NCBI GenBank assembly: GCA_023135545.1
Contig: JAGLSY010000221.1
Coordinates: forward strand, 1 to 9,284
Reading direction: 5' to 3'
Origin: Thermoplasmata archaeon
Lineage (GTDB): Archaea; Thermoplasmatota; Thermoplasmata; SG8-5; JAGLSY01
Length of the DNA stretch: 9,284 bases
Notes under the pieces: generated by a model
Told to the model about the DNA's origin: nothing
The model's input: only the letters and a program-made list of their open reading frames with translations
Databases searched by the model: none
Program-made: the position numbers and the translations under genes
Part shown: piece by piece, positions 1-6,959 of the stretch
How positions within the stretch are numbered: position 1 is the first letter of the stretch
How the letters are laid out: each line of letters opens with the position of its first letter

Positions 1-3000
1 CCAATGAGCCCGCCAACATCATTGTTGCTACCTAAAACCGAGCCATGTGAAGTTGAGTTAATGATAAGTCCCGAATTCTGTCCGCAGAAGCCACCAACCC
101 AGCCTGTGCCAGTCACATTTCCAATAGCCGTGGAGTTCCATATTTCTCCACTGGCTCCATTGGAAAAGGCAAATCCACCGACCTGGTTTCCTCCAGTTAC
201 ATTACCGGAGGCCGAGCAATTGATGATCTTCCCACTATTCTCGGAAATGAATCCAGCCAAACCGGGATTGGTAACTCCATTGACATCTCCGGATGCCCAC
301 GAATCCCTTATGATGCCAGTTCCGGTGCTGTATCCTGCGAAACCTCCAGACAGACTTCCGGCGATGACAAAGAAGATATCACCGGTCGAAGTGCAGTTGT
401 GTGCGGTTCCCCCGATATTTGCTCCGACCACGCCACCACCATAATCCCTGACAGTTATATTTCCCGCATTGTGGCTATGAGATATGGTACCTAAGTTGTA
501 TCCTACCACTCCACCACTCTGAATGCCTGGCGAGTAAACCTCTCCGTGGTTCGTGGAATAGGATACCAGAGAGCCAGAGCCCAATCTTCCGACAATGCCG
601 CCAACTTCATTGCGTGAGCCATCCACATCTCCATAATTGGTACAGTTTGTTATTGTGGTCAAATCAGCATTGCCGATTATTCCTCCCACCCTATCACTGC
701 CTGAAAAGGTATTGGTAACATTTCCTATATTATGGCAATCGTTCATTGTGCCTTGGAAGGAACCTGCAATACCACCCACTCGATCAAAAGCACCCATGGT
801 ATCTCCATAGGCAGTGCAGTTGTCTACGAGGTCCGAGGATTGCTGATATCCAACTATTCCACCGACCTGTGATCCCGAACCATTGGTGAAACCGTACGAA
901 TTACTGTTAATGATGGGATCCTGGCCTACTCCAACAAGTCCACCAACCATATTAGCGACAGAAGAGGTATTGCCGTATGCATTGCAGTCTATCACATCGG
1001 CAGTGGCCTCTCCAATGAGTCCTCCAACGCGATTGCCACCGCTTACATTACCATATGCCGAACAGCCAGTAGCATTCCAAGCTCCGGTTAAATAACCGAT
1101 CAAACCTCCTATGTACTGCACTCCAGTAACATTTCCATAAGCTTTGCAATTGAAGACTTTATTGTCTCCCGTGACCGCAACAAGACCGCCTGCCAAGTAA
1201 TCCGTGCTTGTCACATCCACATCTGCTACACAATTGCTAATTATTCCCTGGCTCAGGCTCCTCCCGATCAGACCACCAGAGCATCGGAATCCAGATACAT
1301 TACCATCACCGGTGCAGTTGTAGAACTCCGCAGTGTCAGAAAGGCCCGCCAGGATTCCAGTGTCATTATGGCCAGTAATATTTGAATTCATGAAATTAAT
1401 GTCCACAAATATGGCATTATCTACATGGCCAAATAAACCTACTTCGTCTTGCGTGGGACGATTAATAAACAGATCATAGATCACATTGTCCTGGCCGTCA
1501 AGACTTCCGGTGTATATCTCTGTGGCATTACCAACAGGCAGGAACCCCTTACCTTGGCTGGCATTTGTGCCCCACATTTGAGATGCATCCAAAATATCCA
1601 TCTGAATGTCCTTGGCCAGTTCATAATCTGTTGTCAAGTTCATCTGCATGAGTTGTAGCTGGTGGGAGTTTTTGATCTTGGTATCCCATTCCATCCTCAG
1701 GAAGGGTCTGGTGCTCTCGTTCACCGAGAACCAGGTATCGGTGAAGTCCCATCCTGCGTTCGTGAAGGTGAAGTTGTTCATCATTTCGGTGGTGTTCTTT
1801 CCGGTTGCGTCGGCATCACTGGTGAGCAGTCCAGATGTCTCATCGTCCCAAAAACAATCTGCACACGTAAGGGCGCTGTTGTTGAAGCCTATGAATCCAC
1901 CGATGCTGGTCCCTGTTACTTTTCCTGTGCTGTAGCAATAGGCCACATTCGCGTTTATGTTATGCAAACCTATGAACCCTCCGACATCAGTGCCACCGGA
2001 AACATCGCCCAGAGAGTAGCAGTTGCTTATGTTCAGGTTGTTGACGCCTATCAATCCGCCGACATACTGGCTGCCGCTTGTTTTCACGTTTGCATAGCAA
2101 TGACTGACAGAGCCTTGATTCCGGCCCGCAAGGCCGCCCACATATAAGGAACCGGTTACTGTGCCCCAAGCAAAGGAATAAGACAGGTTACCACCAGAAT
2201 TGCCTATCAACGCACCAGTAAAATCGCCACCAGTAATGGAACCATAGGCAGAGCAATAACTGACCTGGGTCCCAGTTGTGCTGTGGCCGATAAGAATTCC
2301 TGCAGAATCCCCAGCCACGACTTCCCCATGAGCAATACAATTGGTGACCACGCTCTCCCAGCTATATCCTATGAGGGCACTGACATATTGATTGCCAGTG
2401 ATATTCGCATTCACAACCTCAACATTCTTTACCACACCCCCACCCTCTCCAAGATCACCAACCTGACCAAACAAGCCGATGTGATTGACTCCAACACGTT
2501 TGATGTATAGGTTGTCGACCGTGAAGTTGGCACCGTCAAATATACCTGAGTAGGAAACCGTATCTTCCCCAAGAGGCACGAATCCCGAACCCGTGCTGTA
2601 ATTGGTACCCCACATTTGGGCCGCATCTGTCACACCTTCCAGGTCTATATCATTCTTCAGTCTGTAGTTGGCCGAGAGGTCCATGTTCACCATCTGAAGC
2701 TGATGAGCGTTTGTGATATTCTCACTCCATTCCATCTTCAGGAAGGGCCTTGTCTCGCCATCAATCATCCACCAAAGAGTTCCGAAATCCCAGCTGGTAT
2801 ATGCTGTTTGCGTAAGCAACTCAGCAGTCGTATTACCTGTAATTCCCGCGTAAGCACCAGAGGAAGTTGCCTGGGCCTGACCAGATGTGTTGGTGTCCCA
2901 GAAACAATTAATGTAGATTCCAAATGGGTCCGAGATAAAACCTCCGGAAGTGACGGGTCCGACAACCTGTCCGCTTGAATAACAATTCGAGATGGTCCGT

Positions 3001-3860
3001 CCCAAATCGTCCTGGCCTATCAGACCACCCACTCTAGTGCTGCCCGTAACAGAGCCGGTGGCATAGCAGTCTGTAATATCTGCCACGACATATCCGACCA
3101 GGCCTCCTGCCCTGTTGTTTGTACAGGTAACATCCGAAGTGCTGTATGAGCTCGATATCGGGCCTGTAATAATCCCGGCCAGACCGCCCACATCATCATC
3201 CGCGTTTGCCAGACCACTGCTGCTACAGTTCTGGATGGTTCCGCTTGAGTCGCCCACGAGCCCGCCGACCCTCGTTCCCGCGGAAACCTCGCAAGAGCTT
3301 GATGAATCACTTATGGTGCCTGCACTCATTCCAATAAGCCCGCCAGCGAAGTTGCCTCCTGGGGAGTTAACTACGCCGGATGAGTGGCAGTTATGGACCT
3401 GCACTGTCGCCTGATTGCACTCGCCCACAAGTGCACCGCTGTAGTCATTTGAGGTTATGTCAACATCTTCCAATATCACATTTCTTACAACACTGGTTCC
3501 ATCCATCCATCCGATAAGGCCCACATGGTCAGTGGCCGGCCTGTTGATATACAGGTCATGGATAGTGAAATTTTTACCATCCAGACTTCCCATGAATTCA
3601 TTTGAATTTGTTCCTATCGGTTCAAAACCAAGACCGTCGTTCCAGTTCTTTGTATCACTGGCATCAATGTCATTCCCAAGCACATAATCTTCGGCAAGGT
3701 TCAGGTTCATATCCTGAAGTTGACCCACATTCGTGATTACTGTTAATTTTGGCTCATCTCCAATATTTTTTCCCTCTGCATCAATTGATGTAAAATCAAT
3801 TATAACAAGGCTGCTGGCTATCAACATCATGCACAATACAATTGCAGAAATTTTTTTCAT
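1..3860 (-). CDS. Secreted GLUG-repeat surface protein (partial, C-terminus beyond left edge)
   Basis: The reverse strand is open without a stop from the ATG at 3858-3860 to the window edge, 1286 codons. A GGAGGA ribosome site lies at 3867-3872. Residues 1-28 look like a signal peptide: KK, a hydrophobic stretch, then SIDA before an acidic segment. The rest is made of degenerate repeats of the GLUG type, with a core like VGGLIG followed by a G-x-I-x-N-C-x-S-x-G-x-V pattern. Repeats are grouped in blocks that open with an I-x-N-x-x-Q-L-Q segment and a D-Y-x-L-x-x-D-I strand (Q at residues 47, 387 and 734). Blocks 1 and 2 close with CFWD, a W-rich segment and RPFL-x-MEW. GLUG proteins are generally predicted to be beta-helical surface or adhesion proteins; no enzyme domain is visible. 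It probably acts outside the cell, in matrix, adhesion or surface coating. The family call is strong; the function is inferred. Confidence 0.88.
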   Translation of the reverse strand, partial: MKKISAIVLCMMLIASSLVIIDFTSIDAEGKNIGDEPKLTVITNVGQLQDMNLNLAEDYVLGNDIDASDTKNWNDGLGFEPIGTNSNEFMGSLDGKNFTIHDLYINRPATDHVGLIGWMDGTSVVRNVILEDVDITSNDYSGALVGECNQATVQVHNCHSSGVVNSPGGNFAGGLIGMSAGTISDSSSSCEVSAGTRVGGLVGDSSGTIQNCSSSGLANADDDVGGLAGIITGPISSSYSTSDVTCTNNRAGGLVGYVVADITDCYATGSVTGSTRVGGLIGQDDLGRTISNCYSSGQVVGPVTSGGFISDPFGIYINCFWDTNTSGQAQATSSGAYAGITGNTTAELLTQTAYTSWDFGTLWWMIDGETRPFLKMEWSENITNAHQLQMVNMDLSANYRLKNDIDLEGVTDAAQMWGTNYSTGSGFVPLGEDTVSYSGIFDGANFTVDNLYIKRVGVNHIGLFGQVGDLGEGGGVVKNVEVVNANITGNQYVSALIGYSWESVVTNCIAHGEVVAGDSAGILIGHSTTGTQVSYCSAYGSITGGDFTGALIGNSGGNLSYSFAWGTVTGSLYVGGLAGRNQGSVSHCYANVKTSGSQYVGGLIGVNNLNISNCYSLGDVSGGTDVGGFIGLHNINANVAYCYSTGKVTGTSIGGFIGFNNSALTCADCFWDDETSGLLTSDADATGKNTTEMMNNFTFTNAGWDFTDTWFSVNESTRPFLRMEWDTKIKNSHQLQLMQMNLTTDYELAKDIQMDILDASQMWGTNASQGKGFLPVGNATEIYTGSLDGQDNVIYDLFINRPTQDEVGLFGHVDNAIFVDINFMNSNITGHNDTGILAGLSDTAEFYNCTGDGNVSGFRCSGGLIGRSLSQGIISNCVADVDVTSTDYLAGGLVAVTGDNKVFNCKAYGNVTGVQYIGGLIGYLTGAWNATGCSAYGNVSGGNRVGGLIGEATADVIDCNAYGNTSSVANMVGGLVGVGQDPIINSNSYGFTNGSGSQVGGIVGYQQSSDLVDNCTAYGDTMGAFDRVGGIAGSFQGTMNDCHNIGNVTNTFSGSDRVGGIIGNADLTTITNCTNYGDVDGSRNEVGGIVGRLGSGSLVSYSTNHGEVYSPGIQSGGVVGYNLGTISHSHNAGNITVRDYGGGVVGANIGGTAHNCTSTGDIFFVIAGSLSGGFAGYSTGTGIIRDSWASGDVNGVTNPGLAGFISENSGKIINCSASGNVTGGNQVGGFAFSNGASGEIWNSTAIGNVTGTGWVGGFCGQNSGLIINSTSHGSVLGSNNDVGGLI

Positions 3861-3861
3861 A

Positions 3862-3920
3862 CTTCTTCCTCCAATATACTATAGAGGAAGTAATGATTAT
3901 CAATTATAATAATATATTCT
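3862..3920 (-). promoter_or_regulatory. Promoter and ribosome site of the GLUG gene
   Basis: The 70-bp gap behind the upstream gene is very AT-rich. Read on the minus strand, an AATATATTATTA tract at about 3908-3919 is a reasonable TATA box some 50 bases before the ATG, and GGAGGA sits at 3867-3872. This suggests the surface protein can be transcribed on its own, though read-through from the upstream gene is possible. Confidence 0.45.
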
Positions 3921-3930
3921 ATTTGTCAAA

Positions 3931-4647
3931 TCAGATAGTCTCTACCATGAACTCTTTATCCTTGCCAAGTATGGCCGGGATCAACTTGCCAGCTTCCTTG
4001 ATGGTCATCCGTTTGTACTTGCCGGCCAGTGTTTTCATATGCTCATCCATATGGTCCCCGATTACCGCGGCTGTGAACTCAGCAACCGTCCCGCTTGGAT
4101 CCACCATGAAAAGCCTGGGCCGCTCGTATAAAGTCCCTATTATCAGGCCGACACCTAATGGCCGCACTTCCTTCTTGATTGTATGGGACCAGTATATCTC
4201 CTTGATGGCCAGCATCAGTTCCTCTTCATCAGCAAACTCCATCTGCCTCAATTTCCCGAGAATCATGGAGCCGTCCATGGCCAGCCCGGAAGTTCCTATG
4301 AGTACATTGTCCCCCAGCCTGTGAATCTTGAGAGGCGACATCATGAGAGAATTTTTCCCGGCAGCCAGGTCCTCCGAGGCCATGAGTATCCCGTCCTTGC
4401 AGATGATGCCCATTATCGCTCCGCCCCGCTTCATGCTCTCTCTGGCATACTCTATCTGGTGTATGCGCCCCTCCGGCGAGAAGAAGGTGTCTGTGTCATA
4501 GCCCTTGGAAATGGGCCCGATGGTGTTCAAAAACTGCACGATTGCAGCTCTTGCCAGCTCCGCCTTGTTTCCAAACATTCCGCTCTTTATCACCATGTCC
4601 AGATAATGATCAACCTCGTCCGGCACGACAATTCTCAATTCCGCCAT
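3931..4647 (-). CDS. Ribbon-helix-helix DNA-binding domain fused to a proteasome alpha-like domain
   Basis: The product has 238 residues. Residues 1-44 look like a ribbon-helix-helix domain: strand AELRIVVP, helix DEVDHYLDMVIKSG, then a G-N-K-A-E-L-x-R-x-A helix. From about 49 the protein matches a proteasome alpha subunit: YD, then FSPEGRIHQIEYA (56-68), GTSGLAMDG (118-126), RPLGVGLIIG (162-171) and VDPSG (182-186). No N-terminal threonine could serve as nucleophile, so it is alpha-type and probably non-proteolytic. The protein stops near the last core strand and lacks the usual alpha C-terminal tail (about 190 domain residues against 230 or so). The start at 4647 is chosen because GGAGG lies at 4656-4660, eight bases before the ATG; an in-frame ATG at 4674 precedes that site and would add nine residues. 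A role as a transcription regulator or proteasome paralogue is inference; the domain identities are well supported. Confidence 0.85.
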   Translation of the reverse strand: MAELRIVVPDEVDHYLDMVIKSGMFGNKAELARAAIVQFLNTIGPISKGYDTDTFFSPEGRIHQIEYARESMKRGGAIMGIICKDGILMASEDLAAGKNSLMMSPLKIHRLGDNVLIGTSGLAMDGSMILGKLRQMEFADEEELMLAIKEIYWSHTIKKEVRPLGVGLIIGTLYERPRLFMVDPSGTVAEFTAAVIGDHMDEHMKTLAGKYKRMTIKEAGKLIPAILGKDKEFMVETI

Positions 4648-4684
4648 TCTTATTTCCTCCTTTTCTATCATCAAATGTCATATC

Positions 4685-4710
4685 ATCCGGATAAAATCCG
4701 TTAGAACGGA
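4685..4710. promoter_or_regulatory. Inverted ATCCG half-site cluster, possible operator
   Basis: ATCCGGAT at 4685-4692 is a perfect 8-bp palindrome. TCCGTT-AG-AACGGA at 4697-4710 is an inverted repeat with 6-bp arms and a 2-bp centre, flanked by AAAA on one side and CTTTT on the other. Together they give four ATCCG or CGGA-type half-sites in 26 bases, 38 bases upstream of the start codon of a gene whose product begins with a ribbon-helix-helix domain. RHH dimers commonly bind closely spaced short half-sites, so autoregulation is plausible. An RNA hairpin in the leader is the alternative. Confidence 0.45.
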
Positions 4711-4743
4711 CTTTTGATGTATAATTAGTGTATGTTCAACCTA

Positions 4744-4751
4744 TTATTTAA
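4744..4751 (-). promoter_or_regulatory. Candidate TATA box of the RHH-proteasome-like gene
   Basis: Read on the minus strand this is TTAAATAA. It would place transcription start near 4722 and give a leader of about 75 bases containing the inverted repeats at 4685-4710. A second AT-rich candidate, AATTATACA at about 4719-4727, would start transcription inside the repeats. Which one is used cannot be told from sequence. Confidence 0.4.
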
Positions 4752-4760
4752 GGTTTTAGT

Positions 4761-4769
4761 AAAAAATTT
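4761..4769 (-). terminator. Possible T-rich terminator after the small cysteine protein
   Basis: On the minus strand the sequence reads AAATTTTTT about 70 bases past the stop of the 73-residue gene. Archaeal termination often uses such T runs without a hairpin. The signal is a single run and may instead be part of the AT-rich promoter next to it. Confidence 0.25.
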
Positions 4770-4838
4770 GGGCCTGCGGATTGTCAGCGTCAATGAGAAT
4801 TATTAACTAATCCCCTATGCTTTAGCCTTTGGGAGCCA

Positions 4839-5060
4839 TCATTTGGAATCCTGGATAATCTTCTTCGCTCTCTCGCACATGTTGGGATAGAGGTCAACTG
4901 GCACCTTCTCCTTCCCGAGTTCTTTGGACACCATGTATCTGGCACAGCTCTTATAATCGCCTCTACAGTAGTTCATTTTGTACATGGCAGACATTCCCGG
5001 CTTGTTGGCCAGCTCATCATTGAAAAATGGGCATGGCTCTAATAATTCACAATATGACAT
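4839..5060 (-). CDS. Small four-cysteine protein of unknown function
   Basis: This 73-residue product is soluble and has no membrane segment. Cysteines at 4, 10, 32 and 39 form a C-x5-C-P-F-F-N ... Y-C-x-G-D-x4-C-A-R pattern, with a fifth at 62; four regularly placed cysteines suggest a metal or Fe-S site. I recall the CPFFN ... YC.G ... CARY pattern from short uncharacterised proteins and from segments near sensor proteins in methanogens and anaerobic bacteria, but I know of no assigned function. The ATG is preceded by only a weak GGAAG about six bases away, and a TTTTAAAA box at 5096-5103 would give a leader of about 15 bases. It is transcribed away from purA. The cysteine pattern and coherent composition argue that the gene is real. 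Confidence 0.75.
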   Translation of the reverse strand: MSYCELLEPCPFFNDELANKPGMSAMYKMNYCRGDYKSCARYMVSKELGKEKVPVDLYPNMCERAKKIIQDSK

Positions 5061-5069
5061 TGGTCTTCC

Positions 5070-5080
5070 GCACCGGGTGC
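5070..5080. repeat. Short inverted repeat GCACC-G-GGTGC
   Basis: Perfect 5-bp arms around one base, just upstream of the ATG of the small cysteine protein and at its predicted transcription start. It could be an operator or a chance palindrome. Confidence 0.3.
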
Positions 5081-5095
5081 ACTAACACACACATC

Positions 5096-5103
5096 TTTTA
5101 AAA
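5096..5103 (-). promoter_or_regulatory. TATA box of the small cysteine protein gene
   Basis: TTTTAAAA is centred about 40 bases before the ATG at 5060, which predicts transcription start near 5075 and a short leader. It lies in the divergent region shared with purA. Confidence 0.45.
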
Positions 5104-5186
5104 CATTTACGTCATTCTTTGCGTAATTGTTATGAAATTGATTGTAAAGTTTGCATTTATACAGCTTCGGTATGGCCTCGGCAGTC

Positions 5187-5196
5187 ATATTTATAT
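5187..5196 (+). promoter_or_regulatory. TATA box of purA, near-leaderless
   Basis: ATATTTATAT lies about 30-39 bases before the ATG at 5226. Transcription start is expected near 5218, only a few bases before the start codon. No purine-rich ribosome site precedes the ATG. This fits a leaderless or nearly leaderless mRNA and supports the 5226 start over the in-frame ATG at 5151, which lies upstream of the TATA box. Confidence 0.6.
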
Positions 5197-5225
5197 CTGC
5201 CAAGTCAATGCCCTCCCGTGATAAC

Positions 5226-6515
5226 ATGCCGGCAAAGGTGATATTGGGGACCCAGTGGGGTGACGAGGGCAAGGGAAAGATCACGGATCTCATGGCCGAC
5301 GAGGCCGAAATGGTGGTCAGGTTTCAGGGCGGCAACAATGCCGGCCACACCATAGTTATCGGAGACCGGACTTTTAAGCTTCATCTTGTGCCGTCCGGTA
5401 TACTGCGGAAGGATGTTGTCTCGGTTGTGGGAAACGGTGTTGTCCTTGACCCCGCGGCCTTTTTGGAGGAACTGGACCGGTTGTCCGAGGCAAATGTGGA
5501 ACAGGGCCAGCTAAAAATATCGGACAGGGCCCATGTCATCATGCCATACCACAGGCTAATCGACGGCCTGGAGGAGGCGGCAAAAGGGAAGCTGGCTGCC
5601 GGCACTACCAAGCGCGGGATCGGCCCCTGTTATTCAGATAAGACATCACGTTTCGGAATACGCATCTGCGACCTGATGGACCCAGATGCTTTCAGGCAGA
5701 AGCTGGAGGCAGCTTACCCTCTCAAGGCCAAATACATCCAGGCCCTGGGAGGTGATATCGGCCAGTCAATGGAAAAAATATTAGAGGAATACATGGCCCT
5801 CGGAAAGCGCCTGGCCCCTTACGTTTGCGATGCCTCGGTCCTGATAAATGATGCCCTTGACCATGGCAAGAATATCTTGTTCGAGGGTGCGCAGGGGACC
5901 CACCTGGACATAGACCACGGTATCTATCCCCATGGGACTTCGAGTTCCACGGTGACAGGGGGCGTTTTGATTGGAACCGGGGTCGGTCCGAAGCGAATCG
6001 ACAAGGTCGTGGGTGTCGTGAAGGCTTACACCAGCCGCGTCGGAACCGGGCCATTCCCGACCGAACTTTTTGACGACCTGGGAAACCATATCGCCGACAA
6101 GGGCGGGGAGATCGGGACGACCACAGGCCGCAGGAGACGGGTCGGCTGGCTCGACCTTGTGATGGTCGGTTTTTCCGTGCGGGTAAACGGGCTGGACAGC
6201 CTGGTAATTACCAAGGCGGATGTCCTTGACGGTCTTGACGAGATTAAAGTGGCAACTCACTACACCCTGGATGGTCAGGATGTTCATGATTTCCCGGCAT
6301 CGATGACCCAACTTGCCAGATGCCAGCCGCAATACCACACTCTCCCGGGATGGCCGGAGCTGTCCAAAGAGGAATGGAAGGTCATTGCGGAGAAAGGACG
6401 TGATGGGCTTCCCGAGGAACTGGCCGCCTTCGTGACCTTTATCGAGGCCAACCTGAAGGTACCGGTTGATGTGGTTTCGTACGGGCCCGGGCGTGAAGAG
6501 AATATCTACCTCTGA
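5226..6515 (+). CDS. purA: Adenylosuccinate synthetase
   Basis: Catalyses GTP-dependent joining of IMP and aspartate to adenylosuccinate, the first committed step from IMP to AMP, in the cytoplasm. The 429-residue product matches the usual full bacterial-type length (about 430) and is not the shorter form of some archaea. The GTP-binding loop GTQWGDEGKGK is at 8-18, with the catalytic aspartate at 13. GGNNAGHT at 35-42 carries the catalytic histidine at 41, the same number as in the E. coli enzyme. Further marks are GTTKRGIGP, EGAQGTHLDIDHG, VKAYTSRVGTGPFPTEL, GEIGTTTGRRRRVGWLD, TKADVLDGLD and a C-terminal YGPGR. The start is set by the conserved MPAKVILG N-terminus and by the TATA box. Nothing needed for activity appears to be missing. 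It is transcribed alone, towards a convergent membrane-protein gene. Confidence 0.98.
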   Translation: MPAKVILGTQWGDEGKGKITDLMADEAEMVVRFQGGNNAGHTIVIGDRTFKLHLVPSGILRKDVVSVVGNGVVLDPAAFLEELDRLSEANVEQGQLKISDRAHVIMPYHRLIDGLEEAAKGKLAAGTTKRGIGPCYSDKTSRFGIRICDLMDPDAFRQKLEAAYPLKAKYIQALGGDIGQSMEKILEEYMALGKRLAPYVCDASVLINDALDHGKNILFEGAQGTHLDIDHGIYPHGTSSSTVTGGVLIGTGVGPKRIDKVVGVVKAYTSRVGTGPFPTELFDDLGNHIADKGGEIGTTTGRRRRVGWLDLVMVGFSVRVNGLDSLVITKADVLDGLDEIKVATHYTLDGQDVHDFPASMTQLARCQPQYHTLPGWPELSKEEWKVIAEKGRDGLPEELAAFVTFIEANLKVPVDVVSYGPGREENIYL

Positions 6516-6517
6516 TG

Positions 6518-6522
6518 TTTTT
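6518..6522 (+). terminator. Short T run after purA
   Basis: TTTTT begins two bases after the purA stop codon. It is a weak archaeal-type termination signal; the hairpin at 6596-6618 further on may also help. Confidence 0.25.
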
Positions 6523-6565
6523 GAACACCCAATCATAGATTTGTTAAGCTGGGTGAGGATAAGGA

Positions 6566-6584
6566 CCCCGCCCTTCAGACGGGG
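6566..6584. repeat. GC hairpin CCCCG ... CGGGG
   Basis: Five-base-pair stem with a 9-base loop (CCCTTCAGA). On the minus strand it reads AATCCCCG ... CGGGG, which resembles the hairpins found at the ends of IS200/IS605-type elements and their TnpB-associated RNAs. The resemblance is from memory. Confidence 0.4.
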
Positions 6585-6595
6585 ATTGGTTTGCG

Positions 6596-6618
6596 CCCCT
6601 CGTTCACAAAGCGAGGGG
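6596..6618. repeat. Strong hairpin CCCCTCGTT-CACAA-AGCGAGGGG
   Basis: A nine-pair stem (one T-G wobble on the plus strand) around the loop CACAA, eleven bases from the first hairpin. It may help to end transcription from either side of the convergent pair, or be part of a structured RNA or insertion-element end. Confidence 0.5.
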
Positions 6619-6959
6619 TAATTCTTTCACTGTGGCATTTTGTCACTCGCTAGCTTATCAATAACACGACCCCGTCTCTGCTTTTATCGCGATTGCTCCG
6701 CCTGGCTAATATGACTGAAAGGCTGCGCAACCCAAGGCCAGCAAGCTGACCTGGGCGGGGCATGTTGATGATATCTGCTATATTCTGTTGAGATTTGTTT
6801 TGCCATCGGATTGCTTTACCCGCCTTCCAGCCCCCCGCCACAATGGGTAATACTGTAACCCAAGCTAACAAACACTGATATCCCCTGGCTGTTGAATAAT
6901 ATGGTTTTTGGATTATTTGGTTCTTCATGATTATTCGTGGATATCAGGTATTATCGATT

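Larger units (their letters stand above)
6516..6959. other. Convergent intergenic region, no convincing gene
   Basis: This 444-bp stretch lies between the 3' ends of purA and the membrane-protein gene. It holds two GC-rich hairpins (6566-6584 and 6596-6618) and a pair of inverted 9-mers, CTGATATCC at 6875-6883 and GGATATCAG at 6939-6947. A 92-codon minus-strand frame at 6650-6928 has no recognisable domain, no ribosome site, and a composition unlike the neighbouring genes. It could be a decayed insertion, a non-coding RNA or plain spacer. Most of the region beyond the hairpins shows nothing I can name. Confidence 0.5.

Noticed and set aside
4..3687. Several plus-strand open frames rich in proline and serine (for example 4-444, 1662-2147, 3115-3414)
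   Set aside because: They are antisense shadows of the GLUG gene: its Gly codons read as Pro, Ser or Ala on the other strand. The minus frame is open for 1286 codons with regular repeats and a signal peptide.
1..3860. CRISPR array or DNA tandem repeat suggested by recurring CCNCCNAC motifs
   Set aside because: The repeats are degenerate at DNA level, spaced in whole codons, and explained by the VGGLIG protein repeat.
4648..4674. Upstream ATG at 4674 as start of the RHH fusion gene
   Set aside because: It would put the GGAGG site inside the coding sequence; the ATG at 4647 has that site at ideal spacing and begins the RHH strand directly.
5151..5225. ATG at 5151 as start of purA, adding 25 residues
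   Set aside because: The extension contains the TATA box and is not part of the conserved PurA N-terminus, which begins MPAKVILG.
5781..6536. 251-codon minus-strand frame opposite purA
   Set aside because: Antisense shadow of a fully conserved purA coding region.
6650..6928. 92-codon minus-strand frame in the convergent gap
   Set aside because: No domain, no ribosome site and no sensible composition; at most it is a decayed remnant. It is kept as part of the intergenic description only.
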